From Pseudevernia furfuracea (lineage: Eukaryota > Ascomycota > Lecanoromycetes > Lecanorales > Parmeliaceae), in contig JAIUPT010000020.1 in NCBI GenBank assembly GCA_022315425.1, positions 248,001-312,000 on the forward strand: a DNA stretch of 64,000 nucleotides, in the 5' to 3' direction. The notes beneath the pieces are model-generated. The model saw only the letters and a list, made by a program, of their open reading frames with translations, made no database searches and was not told the origin of the DNA. How positions within the stretch are numbered: position 1 is the stretch's first letter; each line of letters begins with the position of its first letter. This document shows, piece by piece, positions 32,505-44,889 of the stretch. The position numbers and the translations under genes were made by a program.

Positions 32505-33245
32505 CTACAATTCTAGAGGCACCTCCGACATACCCTCAAAACTGATACCTTTGAAGACCTGCTCAAAGTCGTACTCATTCCACCTAACCTGAGGCCTCAG
32601 CCCGGCAAATTTCCAGACGCCGTCAATCTTCCGATAAAAATGTTCATTAGTCGCATGACTATGACCTCTTCTGTCGACCCGTTGGAAGGTAAGGTCTGTG
32701 AAACGATTATGGGCCGCTCGTAGCTGGTGGTGTCCGACAACCTCTGTTTCAGAAATACGTTCCCACTGCGTCGCTCCCAGCAGATGTTGTGTCTTTACTA
32801 AAGGGTCCCCGAGAAATCCGGGGTCACTCATCATGCGAATGTAGGCTTCGGCCGGCATAGCTTCCCAATGCCATCGCTCGTCCATCACATCGCGATAATC
32901 GATCTAGTCCTGCCATCAGCCAGATGTAGACTAGAAAGGCGCACGGGCCAGAGAGAACCAATAGCGTGGGTGCGACGATGGTTCGTAGTCTATCCCAGTC
33001 CTAGAGTCCGGTGACACGTCAGTCATTGTTGTCGTCGCCTGAGCCTTTTCGGCAGATCTCTCACCTTGGCATCGTAGCTGTCACCCCAACTGAACATCAA
33101 AGCTGTGAGCTGAAGATAATCTGTTTGCCATTGATCCTAGTCAGTGACACATTGCGGGCTTTTGAAGCAATGGCGTCTGACCGTCAAACGAAATGGGTTC
33201 AGCATGTGTTGACATCTTTGCATTCGGTGGTGTACTAAACGCCAT
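32505..33245 (-). CDS. scytalone dehydratase-like protein
   Basis: Secure exons are 33065-33136, 32959-33000 and 32505-32903. A first exon from ATG 33245 is probable but its junction is uncertain: a GTCAGA donor at 33181 leaves the frame off by one, and an ATG at 33201 in another frame is an alternative. The family dehydrates scytalone or vermelone in DHN-melanin synthesis (NTF2-like fold). Conserved parts are WGDSYDAKDWDRL (Tyr and Asp of the active site), IDYRDV, KTQHLLGATQWE (His), GHHQLR (His) and KIDGVWKFAGL. In the GHAHSAN loop of melanin enzymes this protein reads GHSHATN: the Asn is kept but the substrate-contacting Ser is Ala. A changed substrate is therefore plausible. Same strand as the exporter and monooxygenase genes. 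Confidence 0.88.
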
Positions 33246-33331
33246 GACGGCTTCAATAAGAGACTGAACTTTTCGCTTCAGAGAACCTTGATTCAGTCTA
33301 GATATAGAGGAGTTTAAGTATGATTGCAGAA

Positions 33332-33350
33332 GGGGGGGGGGGGGGGGGGG
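33332..33350 (+). repeat. G homopolymer (19 bases)
   Basis: A run of 19 G between the dehydratase and monooxygenase genes. The length in an assembly is unreliable. Confidence 0.9.
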
Positions 33351-33889
33351 TAATCTTTAAACTAAGGGAAACGAGCTTCTCTGATCTTCGGTCAATAGTC
33401 CGTAGACCGTTGACTGCGATTGCTCAGCCCGAAAGCCGCCGCGGTGAAAGGTAATCGGATCATGATGTCACGCTTGCATGTATCCGTGACCCTGTAAGTA
33501 GTCCGGGTTGATTGACGGGGTCCTTGGAAGAATCTTGGCCTTAGCCTGCATTGACACACATCTGAAGTCGAACTGGTCTGACTTCGAATACCTCTATAAC
33601 GGTTAAAAGAATGAGAGGTGCAAGTGGCGAGCTGTGCACAAAATGCAGTCCGAGAACTTGTCCTTATGTGTACTAGGGATTTTGTTCGTTTCGTTGTCGA
33701 TGAGAAATGGATTCTAAAATTGTCGAGTGTGCATGATCCATCACGAAGTGTTTTCAGTGTTCAATAGGAATTTAGAGACTGAGTAAAGAGCCTGTAAATG
33801 GAACAGCATTCTCTAAAGACGCGCAATTCAATGCCCATCAATATTCCATCGACAGCTTTCGTTTCATGGCCGTGACTGGCCTCGGTGTC

Positions 33890-36326
33890 TCAAATGACAT
33901 GCCCATCACCATTCGCAGCGCCATTGCCCTCCATTATACCATTTCCGTTCGCAACACCACCTCCATTCGTCATGCTGTTTCCATTGATAACACCAGTCCC
34001 AGTACCGTTGCTTGGCTCACTCTGGCATGCGGATTCCGGAGCAAGCATGAATTTGTCCATGAACTCTGTGATGGCTACACCTCCGTCAAGGCCAGTTATT
34101 AAGCTGACATAGCCGTCAGGCCGCACAAGTGCCATGGCTCCGATGGAGAGGTCAACGCCGTGATCTTTGTGCGCCTTCCCCATCTTGTCTGCATATACCC
34201 GATACTCCCAGTCTGGAAACGGCGCAGGCAATGTAGCTAGATCAAAAGCGTAGTGGTCCTCTGTGTGAATAAGAAATAGATCGACAATTCGGCCCTTATT
34301 TTCTGGCATGAAATGTCTAATGTCCTCAAATGCCCACTCTCTTGCATAGCCGCTGGAGTAGCGTGTAAGGACTGAGTCGGCAGAGGTGAGATACTGAGCG
34401 CAAGACAGGAGGCGGTTTTGGGTGAGTGCATTGCCGGCAAAGATGAAGAGGTGGAAGCGTCCCTAACAATATCCCCGAATCAGTATTTTTGGTTATTCAA
34501 CGACAAATGGTAGCAGTGAACGTGCAGCGAGTGGAAAAAGACGCTTAGTAAATGCTCTGCGTGCTCCTGAGACGTTTCTCAGGACTTGGCTCGAGCCAGG
34601 GAGGTAGTCCTTCTAGGAAAGGTGCTTACGTTAGAAGGCATGTCGTCAAGTATGCTTGTTGCTGAGCCATCAATGTGGCGAATGACCGTGGGGGGGTACA
34701 ATCGCTTTCCTGGCGTGAGGCATTCAAGGCTTTTATTATCAACCGGTACGTTCACGTTGTAGTCGGTCAATACATTCTGTTCATACCGTAGCCCAACCCC
34801 AGTGGTGAAGCCGTGAGCCTTCTCATAGACGTCATGGAACTGCTCATTGTTGTCCAGGAATTCTTTTTTGCCAAACAAATGGGCGAACTTGCGATCAAAT
34901 TCAAGTAATTCCTCTGCAATCTTCTTCCGCTCTGTGTTGTAGGTTTGGAGGACTTTTGGCTCCATTTTGCGCTGTAATACGAGAGCCAACTTCCAAGTGA
35001 GGTTGTAAGCATCCATCATGCTGACATTTAGGCCTTGGGCAGCTTTTGGGCTGTGAGTATGGCAAGCATCGCCCATCACAAAGACCCTGCTGCCATCGAA
35101 AAAGTCTCTAACCATCCGCTGTTTGATACGGTACTGGCTGATCCAGTGTATTTTTTTGATATTGCCATTGTAAGGTGCGAGGACTTCTTTGAGGCGAGTT
35201 TGTAGGATCTGCAGCAATTCGGTGTCTTTCCACTCTGTAGTCATCAATCGGTTCTCGGGCTTTTCGAACTGAGACTCATCCACACTCCCCAGACTGGCGG
35301 CCTCCTTTGATGTAAGCTGGGTATAGATACGATTCAGGCCTCCGCCGTTGGGGATCATCATGATGGCACCGGCAGGAGAACGAATGGCAGACCGGCGGCG
35401 CCGGTCTGGAAAGTTTGTGTCCAATTGCACATCAGCGACGACCCATACGTCGTCATGACCGCTACTATCCGACTTGATGCCCAGGAGGCGTCTGGTCGTA
35501 CTGCCAGCGCCATCGCTCCCTATCAAATACTTGCAGCAGTATATTGAAGTGGTATTGGTGAACTTGTGCTTGACTAAAGCTTGTATCGGAAATGTTAGGT
35601 CGTCGGTGTATTGAAAACTCAGCAATTGGGTAGGGCGATCGACATGTTGGCCCTTAGCATGGAGGTCGAGGTCGAAGGCATTCTCAGTCTCGCGCTGCGG
35701 AATAGCTAGGATCCATGGGTACGGTGTTGCATGGACGACCTCGGGTCCAACATGTGTTCTTTCCAATTTCGCTTGCGCGTTGGATGACCAAAATGCCGTC
35801 TCGCTGACATGATTGCCCTTGGAGTCGAGGGTGTATTGCAGGTCGAGTGTCTGGAAAACTTCCTGAGTTCGGGCCTGTACCCCTGTGAATTATGCGTTTA
35901 GCTTCCGCGCGTCTAGAAAATATAAAACTCATTAAGTAATTTGCCAGAATAAAGTAAAGTATGCCGGAGTAAATGGTAGCTGTTCGTTGAAGGGGTACTG
36001 GTCAAATGTCCGAGAGTGCGACTCGGTGTGCTCGTTATTTCTCTCTTCCTAAGGAAATGGAGGGAAGACTCGATCCGGAAATGGGTACTCGAAGAAGTCA
36101 GAGCCTTCAGCTCACTCTTCGCCACACGAAGGTGAAGCGCCGCAAAGGCTGTCTGAAACCCACCTCCAGCTTGACCAGTCTGGATGCACTCAGTACGCTG
36201 ATCAATCAGTCGAAAGCTCACTCCGTATCTCGCCAATGTGACGGCTGCCATGTATCCGGCTGGTCCTGCCCCAACGATGAGGACGTCGACCGCAACATCG
36301 CCTGAGGACTCCTGCTGATTGGTCAT
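33890..36326 (-). CDS. FAD-dependent monooxygenase, phenol 2-monooxygenase type
   Basis: Exons 36164-36326, 34630-35882 and 33890-34462 give 662 residues from ATG 36326. Class A flavoprotein hydroxylase that adds oxygen to a phenolic ring using NAD(P)H. Present are the Rossmann motif VLIVGAGPAGYMAAVTLARY, LIGSDGAGSTTRRLLG, and the GD motif VFVMGDACHTHSPKAAQGLN. The C-terminal thioredoxin-like dimerisation domain is also there (GRFHLFIFAGN; ALVRPDGYVSL). The first intron is 281 bp, unusually long for this window. The protein ends in a Gly/Asn-rich tail of about 40 residues (GNGIMEGNGAANGDGHVI) outside the usual domain. It is transcribed away from the PKS, sharing a 480-bp promoter, and probably hydroxylates or oxidises the PKS product to a quinone. 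Confidence 0.93.
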
Positions 36327-36806
36327 TTTCGGCTCGTCTGTTGATATTGAGAGAGACAACTTCTGATGTGCTCGAGTAGTAGGATGTAAGAGACTTTGTT
36401 GACATCAAATGTCCACGACCCGGAGTCAAGATCGTCCTAGAAAGAACCATGTTGGAGCGGACCCGTTAGTTTCTCTTCGGAGTTCGACTTAGCTTTCCTA
36501 GAGGTTGAGATCATCGGATTAGAAGCTCCGTCCGCATGTTATTCGCGCTTACAGGACTGGCGGACAAGGCATACCGAAACCGCGGAGTCCATATCCGAGT
36601 CCATATCCGAATCCACACTATCTCGGTGTTCCACCGCAACCCTAACCGACCTCAGAATATGCTTAAGGTTCCTTAAAGATATTATGGCATAGCATTGGCT
36701 TGAGTATTGGCCCATATCCTGCAGAGCTCGTTATAAGATTTGGTCAGCCCACCAGCGTGCAGTACTTCTCCGCAAAGACTTCCCGTGGTCTTCAAAATCC
36801 TGTATC
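36327..36806. promoter_or_regulatory. divergent promoter, monooxygenase and PKS
   Basis: 480 bp separate the two start codons. The region contains CGGAGTCCATATCCG at 36583-36597 (CGG-N9-CCG) overlapping two tandem copies of GTCCATATCCGA, which create several CGG/CCG triplets in a short span. Zn2Cys6 proteins bind paired CGG triplets, so this is a candidate site for the cluster regulator at 47036. TTAAGGTTCCTTAA at 36663-36676 is a further palindrome. Confidence 0.55.
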
Positions 36807-39800
36807 ATGGAGGTTCTACTGTTCGGTGATCAAAAAGCCGATTGCCGTGTCTTTCTCGAGCATATATTTTGCCTCAAAGGAAATATCATCCTCTCCTCGT
36901 TTCTGGGAGGTGTCAATGTTGCACTTCGCGAAGAAATGTTTCTTCAGCCTCATCGACCCTATCACGAGACGATTCCCGTATTCGAATCTGTGCAGGAGCT
37001 GGTGGAGCGTCATTATGCAGGTGACTTTTCGATTCCTGCGATCGAAGGTGCTATTGTATGCCTGGCACAACTATCGCATTTCATATGGTGAATCACAAAG
37101 AAAGCATGGCACGTAAAGTTGAGACTGATGGTTCTGAGTAGTCACTTCGAAGAGTTGCCGAAAAGCTATCTGAACTCTTCTTCATCTGATGTCCCTAGCT
37201 CGCATCTTTTAGGAGCGTGCACGGGCTTGTTAGCTGCTTCAGCAGTTGCCTCAGCAGATTCTTTGATTACACTTTTGCCTCTGGCTGTGGAGGCTGTAAG
37301 AATTGCTTTTCGCACAGGATCCCTCGTAAGCAAGGTCGCGGGGCGGCTTGTAGGACTGCCTGCCGCGTTCGACAGCTGGTCAACAGTGGTTGCGGTAAAA
37401 GATAAAGAAGCAGCAGGGATTGCACTAGAAGAATGGAACCGGGTACATGTAAGTTATCCATGTTCTTTCAAACATATCCCATAACTGATCTTATCAAGGG
37501 GACCGCTCTCTCTAACAGAACCTGGATCAGTGCATATGCGCCCAATACCATCACTGTCAGTGGCCCGCCATCATTGAGAAGACGCTTATTGGCGGAGTCA
37601 GATGTCTTTTCACAAGCACAACAAATGGACGTTAACGTCCATGGACCCTATCATGCAAGCCATCTGTATACTGTTGATGATGTTGACGAGATAATTGGCG
37701 CCACATCGCGGGCAGCGTTCGGCCAGTCAACAGTTCATTTCGCTGTCCATTCAAATGTTACGGGAAAGCCATTTGCCACATTGTCTTCCAACCATCTACT
37801 GGAACTATGTCTTGCTGAAATCCTTTGCAAGCCATTGCGCTGGGATAGACTCCTAGAGGAGTCTATTTCTGGTCTTCTGGCTCCACGGAGCTCTACGTGC
37901 AGAATTCACACCTTCGGACCTTCGGACCTTACTAGCAGTCTTGTTTCTGCCGTAGAATCATCTGGAGTTGTTCATTTCGTGACTGCTGACCACCACTCCT
38001 GGTTGTCTCGCGAGCGTAATTTGGTTTCTAGCACGGTAAAGAGCCCGAGTTCAGACATCGCCATAGTAGGAATGGCAGGTCGTTTTCCCGACGCGGCGGA
38101 TCACGAAAAATTCTGGGACCTTCTCGAAAATGGTCTAGACGTTCATCGAACGGTTCCAACCGATCGTTATAATGTAACAACGCACACCGACCCTACATTG
38201 CAAAAGAAGAATACAAGCCACACCCCATATGGCAACTTCATTAAGGAGCCTGGTCTGTTCGATGCTCGATTCTTTCGCATGTCTCCACGGGAGGCTACAC
38301 AAACAGACCCGATGCAGAGGCTAGAATTAGCTACCGCTTACGAGGCTATGGAAATGGCCGGCATTGTTCCTGGACGTACAGCGTCGACTAAGCATGAGCG
38401 TGTGGGTACTTTCTATGGAATGACGAGTGATGACTGGCGCGAGATAAATGCAGCGCAGGAAATCGACACATACTTCATTTCGGGTGGAGTGCGCGCCTTC
38501 GGCACGGGTCGCATCAACTACTACTTCAAATTCAGTGGGCCAAGCTTTGTTGTTGATACTGCTTGCTCCTCCAGTTTCGCAGCGATACAGCTCGCTTGTA
38601 CCTCGCTTCAAGCTGGAAATTGTGACACAGCATTCACGGGTGGTGCAAACATTCTTACAAATCCTGATATCTTCGCTGGGCTCAGTCGAGGGCATTTTCT
38701 TAGTAGAAATGGGAATTGCAATACTTTTGATAACGAAGCTGACGGGTACTGCCGGGGTGAGGGAGTGGCCACTGTGATATTGAAGCGTATGGATGATGCC
38801 CTAGCCGATAAAGATCCTATACTTGGGGTCATCCGAGCCACAGCCACTAACCATTCGGCGGAGGCTGTCTCGATTACGCATCCTCACGTTGGAGCTCAGC
38901 AAGCTCTTTTCAGGAAAATCTTGCGCGATGCCAATACCGACCCTAGCGATGTAGGATACGTCGAAATGCACGGAACAGGAACCCAGGCAGGTGACGCCGT
39001 GGAGATGGAGTCCGTTTCGAGTGTGTTCGCTCCGGCTGATCCCCCCCGTTCTTCAGCGCAGCCTCTCTATCTCGGATCTGCTAAATCGAACATTGGCCAC
39101 GGGGAGGCAGCGTCTGGGGTATGCGCTCTCATCAAAGTCCTTCTAATGATGCAGAACAGCACTATTCCTCCACATTGTGGCATAAAGGGGATTATCAACC
39201 AGAATTTCCCGAACGATCTCAAGGCTCGGAACATCAGAATCGCTACGGGAAAGGTCAACTATCCCCGGCCCCCCGGTGGAAAGCGAACTGTCTTCGTGAA
39301 CAATTTCAGTGCTGCTGGTGGTAACACAGGATTACTTCTCGAAGATGGCCCTGAGAAGACGCCTGTACAGAGTCAAGACCCACGATCTTGTCATGTTGTC
39401 ACAGTCTCTGCCAAATCACTTGCCTCATTCAGAAAGAATCTAGAGCGTATGCAATCATACATCGGCCGAATCTCAGATACAGACCTTGCAAGTCTTTCAT
39501 ATACAACCACTGCCCGTCGTCTCCATTACAACTATCGCGCTGCTTTTGCTATCTCAGACGGTAAGCAATTGGAGGTGGCAATTGCAAACCGAAAACTGGA
39601 GGATCACAGCCCGGTTCCACCAGAACCGCCTCAAATCGCTTTTGCCTTCACTGGCCAAGGATCACAATATCTCGAGATGGGCAAAAGTCTGTTCGAAACC
39701 TCCAAAGAATTTCGAACAGAGATCGAGTATCTCAATGGGCTCGCACAAGCTCAGGGGTTTGCTTCTTTTCTGGTTCTCGTTTGTGGTAATGCTGAGGACC

Positions 39801-42800
39801 TTAATACTTTGTCTCCTGTTATCACACAATTAGGCCTGTTATGTGTGCAGATGGCTCTAGTCCATTTGTGGGCATACTGGGGTCTCAATCCCAGTGTTGT
39901 CATTGGCCATTCACTAGGCGAGTACGCAGCGCTCTACGCTGCGAAAGTACTTTCCGCCGCCGATGTCATATTTCTTGTTGGTACAAGAGCACAGCAACTC
40001 GAAAGAGAGTGCACTCCAGACACAGTAGGTCTTCCAAGTCTTTGTTGAAGTAGCCTGTCTGTCAAAGCCAAAGCTCCCAATTCCTGCTCCTTTTCTTCAA
40101 AGCTCTCGAAAATGTCTCTAGCTATTTGAGCGCTTCATGTTCCCCTAATTGTCCTAAGCAAAGATCTTTGATCATCTCTTAAGTGTCAGGACTTGATGCT
40201 AATGAAATGTGATAGCATGCTATGCTAGCAGTGAAAGCACCGGCTCCCGTGGTCCAAAAAGCTATCACTGGGACGAGTGTCGAGATAGCCTGTATTAACT
40301 CAGATGCTGAGGTTGTCCTCTCCGGCTGTCAATCAGAGATTGATACTTTCTGCGAGACCCTCCGTGCCGACGGCATAAAGTCTCAGAAGCTTAGTGTTCC
40401 ATTTGCCTTCCATTCGAACCAAGTAGACCCTGTCCTAGAGTCGTTCCGAGCCACAGCCGGCGCTATCACTTTTTACGCCCCGGTGATACCAGTCATCTCG
40501 CCACTTCTTAGCGAAGTTATAAATAGCGCCGGGGTCTTCAATTACCGCTATCTGGCCCGTCATTGCAGAGAGACGGTCAATTTCCGAGGAGGTCTCGCTG
40601 CGGCTTTCGGTGATGGCACAATAAATGAAAAGACATTGTGGGTAGAAGTTGGAGTCCATCCAGTCTGCGTGGGAATGATCAAGTCGTCCATGGGCTTTTC
40701 TGTAGTTGCAACACCATCACTTCGACGGGGTGAAGATCCTTGGAAAACTCTTGCAAACACGCTTGGCACACTCTATACATCAGGTGTCAACATCAATTGG
40801 TCCGCCTATCACCGAGATTACGAGATTTCACTGCAACACCTCCCCATACCAACTTACAGCTTTGACGAAAAGAACTTCTGGTTGCAGTATGTGAATGACT
40901 GGACTTTGACCAAGGGCGACCCTCCAGAGCTTGGACCGGTCATCGAAGCGTCTTCCAAACTCTCCACTACTTCAGTACATCGAATCATTGAGCACAAAGT
41001 CCAGCAGGATAAAGCAACTGCAATCGCTGAATCGGATCTTGCACATCCGCTTTTGCATAAAGTAGTTGCTGGCCACTCAATCAACGGGACAGGTCTGTGC
41101 CCGTCATCGCTTTACGCAGACATGGCTTTAACGCTTGCGGATTATACCTACAAGCTGCTTCGACCAGGAGATAATCAAATGGTTATGAATGTTCGCAGTA
41201 TGGCAAATCCCGCCCCATTACTCCTGAAATGTTCTAGCGAGGCTCAACATCAACTTGTTCAAATAATGAGCACAGTCGATTTGACCCGTCAGGAAGCCGC
41301 AACTCAAGTCAGTAGCTTGTCGGATAATGGTAAAAAAACAATTATTCATGCCAAGTGCGTGGTGGCCTTCGAAGATGCATTGGAGTGGGCCTCGGAATGG
41401 GAGAGGAACGCTTTTCTCGTACGCACACGTGTGGATCTCCTTGAGAAGAAGGGCCGGGATGGGAAAGTGCACCGACTGTTGAGGGGCATGGTCTACAAGC
41501 TCTTTGGATCGCTGGTTGACTACAGCGACCTGTATCGAGGCCTGGAGGAGGTCGTCCTCGACACCGCCAATCTCGAAGCTAATGCCAAGATTGATCTGCA
41601 AGCTAGCTCAAAAGACGGGGCTTTTTACCTCTCGCCGTACTTCATTGATAGTATAGGCCATCTTGCTGGGTTTATCATGAATGGAAATGATGGGCTTGAT
41701 GCTAAGAAGCAGGTTTTCATATCTCACGGGTGGGAAAGTATGCGGTTGCCCACGACACTTCAAAACGGGAAGAAATATTACTCTTGGGTCAAAATGCAGC
41801 CCCTCGCAGGTGCGGCAAAGATGTTTGCGGGCGATGTCTACCTCTTCGATGAAGAACAAAAGGTCATCGGGGTCATTGCGGGACTCAAATTCCAATGCAT
41901 CCCACGCCAGCTCTTGAATACCTTCATCCCGCCTGCCAAAGCCCAGACGACTCAAGCAAAAGTCCCTCAGATATCCCAGATCATATCGCAAGGATCTCCC
42001 CATGCAGCAATTGTGAATGATATGGTGGAGAAGGTAAACCTTCGGTCCGCTGCGAAAGGCTCCAGCGTATCTGATGTGTTAGCGCGCGCGCTCAGTATTG
42101 TTGCGCGCGAAGTCGGGGTTGACATGGAAGAACTTGGAGACGCAGTACAGCTTGTTGACCTTGGGGTGGATTCACTGATGACTTTGACAATTTCTGGTCA
42201 CTTCCGTGAGGAGCTCGAGATAGATGTTGAAAACGCCGTCTTCGCTGATTGCCTAACTGTGGGGGATCTCAAGACGCTCTTAGCATTGGGTGACAATGAC
42301 GCTTCTTCCCAGTTCTCGAGCGACGACAGCAACAGCAGTGCAAAAACAGGCTTGACGACGCCGGATCGGGGCCACCCTGCAATGAAATCATATCTCGTTA
42401 ATGGGTATGAGGTGGGCTCAGATGAGCAAGATACTATTTCGATCATTCGCCACACCATTGCTGAGCAGATGGATATCGACGTGGAGGAGATTTCCGAGAC
42501 GACTGATCTGTCAACCCTGGGCATGGACTCACTGATGTCCTTGACCATCCTAGGGATCTTAGGCGAGAAGACTGGCCGTTCTTTCGAAGCTTCCCTTTTT
42601 GTGGACAACACTTCGATCGCGTCTCTACGTCGAGCTCTAAAGCCCGATGCTAAACTTGTTGTTCCGAAGTTGAAACCCTCAAGTCTGCCGGCTAAGCCTG
42701 AATCAGCTCTTGTCTCGCCTCGCGTTACGTCCATACTCCTGCAAGGAAATCCAATGACAGCTACTCAAAAGTTGTTCTTCTTCCCAGATGGGTCAGGCTC

Positions 42801-43589
42801 GCCAACTTCATACTCCTTCATTCCTCCAATATCCCCCCATGGACTCTGTGTTTATGGTTTGACCTGCCCTTTCTTGAAGAACCCGAGTTCCTGGACGTGT
42901 GGCGTCCAAGGAGTCACAAAGATGTACGTCGAAGAAATGCTTCGTCGCCAGCCCGAAGGTCCTTATCTCATTGGCGGCTGGTCGGCGGGCGGGGTTTTTG
43001 CGTATGAGGCCACGCGCCAAATGGTAGCTATGCAGAAAGCAAACCCGACGAAAAATTTCTATGTCGAAAAACTCCTTCTCCTTGATTCCCCGTGCCCGGT
43101 TGCTCTAGAACCACTGCCTTCTCGCCTACACATATTTTTCAATAAAATCGGATTGCTGGGCGACGGAAATCCAGACCACACTCCCAGCTGGCTATTGCCC
43201 CACTTCCAAGCTACTATTGACTCTCTTAAAGCCTACGAACCTGTCCTGATGAAAGACGATCCATTCGACGCACCTGAAACATTGCTGGTCTGGTGTACTG
43301 ATGGAGTGGCCAAAGACCCGGGAGATCCCCGACCACCTCGACAAGACGACGACGTAGACGTTATGAACTGGCTGTTAGACAATCGCACGAACTTTTCATC
43401 GAATGGTTGGGAAAAGCTTCTTGGTGCCGGGAAGTGTCATTGTACTACAGTTCCTGGAAACCATTTTACAATGATGAGAGAACCCATCGTAGGTCTTTCT
43501 CTTATACATCTTCCTATCAAACTGTGTCTAATCAGATAATACAGGCTTCTTTGCTACAGGGTATCATTAAAAAAGGACTTGAACTATAG
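36807..43589 (+). CDS. non-reducing polyketide synthase SAT-KS-AT-PT-ACP-ACP-TE
   Basis: Exons 36807-37087, 37142-37448, 37499-40024, 40216-43488 and 43545-43589 keep phase and give 2143 residues. Starter-unit transacylase: Cys120 in GACTGL and His248 in GPYHA. Ketosynthase from about 381: Cys552 in DTACSSS. Malonyl transferase: Ser1001 in GHSLGE. Product template: His1325 in GHSINGTGLCPSSLYAD and Asp1516 in YFIDSIGHLAGFIMN. Two carrier domains: Ser1691 in LGVDSL and Ser1810 in LGMDSL. Thioesterase/Claisen cyclase: Ser1961 in GGWSAGG and His2121 in PGNHFTMM. It builds an aromatic polyketide from malonyl units and cyclises and releases it itself. The layout matches melanin, naphthopyrone and perylenequinone synthases. 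Intron 3 (191 bp) interrupts the AT domain and intron 2 ends with AAG. Confidence 0.96.
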
Positions 43590-44070
43590 ATCCTGGGTAT
43601 GGGAAACCTGGGCTAGATTGCCGTTGACGTTTTTGCAAGACTGTATAGAAGACTGATGACTATAGATAGTCTTACATCATGTTGGAGGTCGAAAATATAG
43701 ATTATAAATCATGTGTCCCGAAAGTGGATTCATATCTGTAATCGTGGCAGAGTACTCAGTCGCAACCTCTCATCTGTTGACTTTGTTCCTCATTCACTCT
43801 AAAACTACGTAATCTGTATCTTATGATAAATTTCTCTATGTACTCTACTTAACGCAGAAGGGTTCATGCAAAGCGGCTGTAGAACCTGGGAGAGTCCGGA
43901 AATCCGAGCGGAGGTCCGTGGTATCGGAGAAATCAATCTTCGTACGGAGGGGAGACCTCAGCCGGATAGAAAACAAATATATATAAAGCAGTTGCCTTGA
44001 ATATGTTGCACCGCAAGGCCACTGCATCGCCATCTTGCCAGAGACTTTACGTACAAAGACCAATTCAAAC

Positions 44071-44889
44071 ATGCAGAACGAGCAGACAAACGGACAATCT
44101 AGGACCCATGGCCGCCTCGACGGTCGAGTTGCCCTCATCACAGGCGCGAGCCGCGGCCTGGGTGCCGGCATCGCCCTCGAGCTCGGTGCCCGAGGTGCCT
44201 GCATCGCGGTAAACTACAGCAGATCCGCGGAGGCCGCGGATAAGGTGGTCTCGGATCTCCTCGCGCTGGGCACGCGTGCGGTTGCCATCCAGGCCGACAT
44301 TTCCAACCCGGCCGAGATCCACTCCCTCTTCGAGCAGACCGTCGCTCACTTCGGCCGCGTCGACATCGTCGTGTCGAACGCGGGCATGGAGTCCTTCAAG
44401 CGGGAAGAGGATGTGACGCAGAGGGACTACGACGAGGTCTTCAACCTCAACGCCCGCGGCCAATTCTTCGTCGCCCAGAACGGCCTGAAACATTGCGGCG
44501 ACGGGGGCCGCATCATCCTCACGTCCTCGGTGGCGGCCAGCATGGCCGGCGTGCGTGACCATGCCTTGTACGCGGGCTCCAAAGCCGCCGTCGAAGGCTT
44601 CACGCGCAGCTTTGCCGAGGACTGTGGACCTAAACGTATTACGGTGAATGCGGTTGCGCCGGGGGGCATCCTCACGGATATGTTTGAGGCAAACAGTTGG
44701 CATTACGCGCCGGGAGGGACTGTGGACATGGGGACCGATGTCACCGCGAAGGGACTTGCAGGGCTGTGTCCCCTAGGGAGGGTGGGGGTTCCGAAGGACG
44801 TGGCGAGAGTGGTAGCTTGGTTGGCGGGCGAGGAGAGCGAATGGGTCAATGGGCAAGTGCTTAGGCTTACTGGAGGCTCGCCTTGTTGA
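44071..44889 (+). CDS. short-chain reductase, THN/versicolorin reductase-like
   Basis: Single exon of 272 residues. ATG 44071 is chosen because the open frame upstream has no other ATG. It has the Rossmann motif TGASRGLG at residues 24-31, VVSNAGM, the catalytic Ser in LTSSVAAS, YAGSK and the family-typical end LRLTGGSPC. Members reduce polyhydroxynaphthalenes (melanin) or versicolorin- and emodin-type quinones with NADPH. It is GC-richer than its neighbours. It lies 480 bp downstream of the PKS on the same strand; together with the dehydratase it could carry out reduction plus water loss, that is, removal of a phenolic oxygen. Exact substrate unknown. Confidence 0.94.
   Translation: MQNEQTNGQSRTHGRLDGRVALITGASRGLGAGIALELGARGACIAVNYSRSAEAADKVVSDLLALGTRAVAIQADISNPAEIHSLFEQTVAHFGRVDIVVSNAGMESFKREEDVTQRDYDEVFNLNARGQFFVAQNGLKHCGDGGRIILTSSVAASMAGVRDHALYAGSKAAVEGFTRSFAEDCGPKRITVNAVAPGGILTDMFEANSWHYAPGGTVDMGTDVTAKGLAGLCPLGRVGVPKDVARVVAWLAGEESEWVNGQVLRLTGGSPC

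Noticed and set aside
37433..40048. Two separate polyketide synthase genes split at about 40.1 kb
   Set aside because: The 191-bp gap has a GTAGGT donor, a GCTAAT branch and a TAG acceptor in phase, and splicing restores the AT domain and the normal 2143-residue length.
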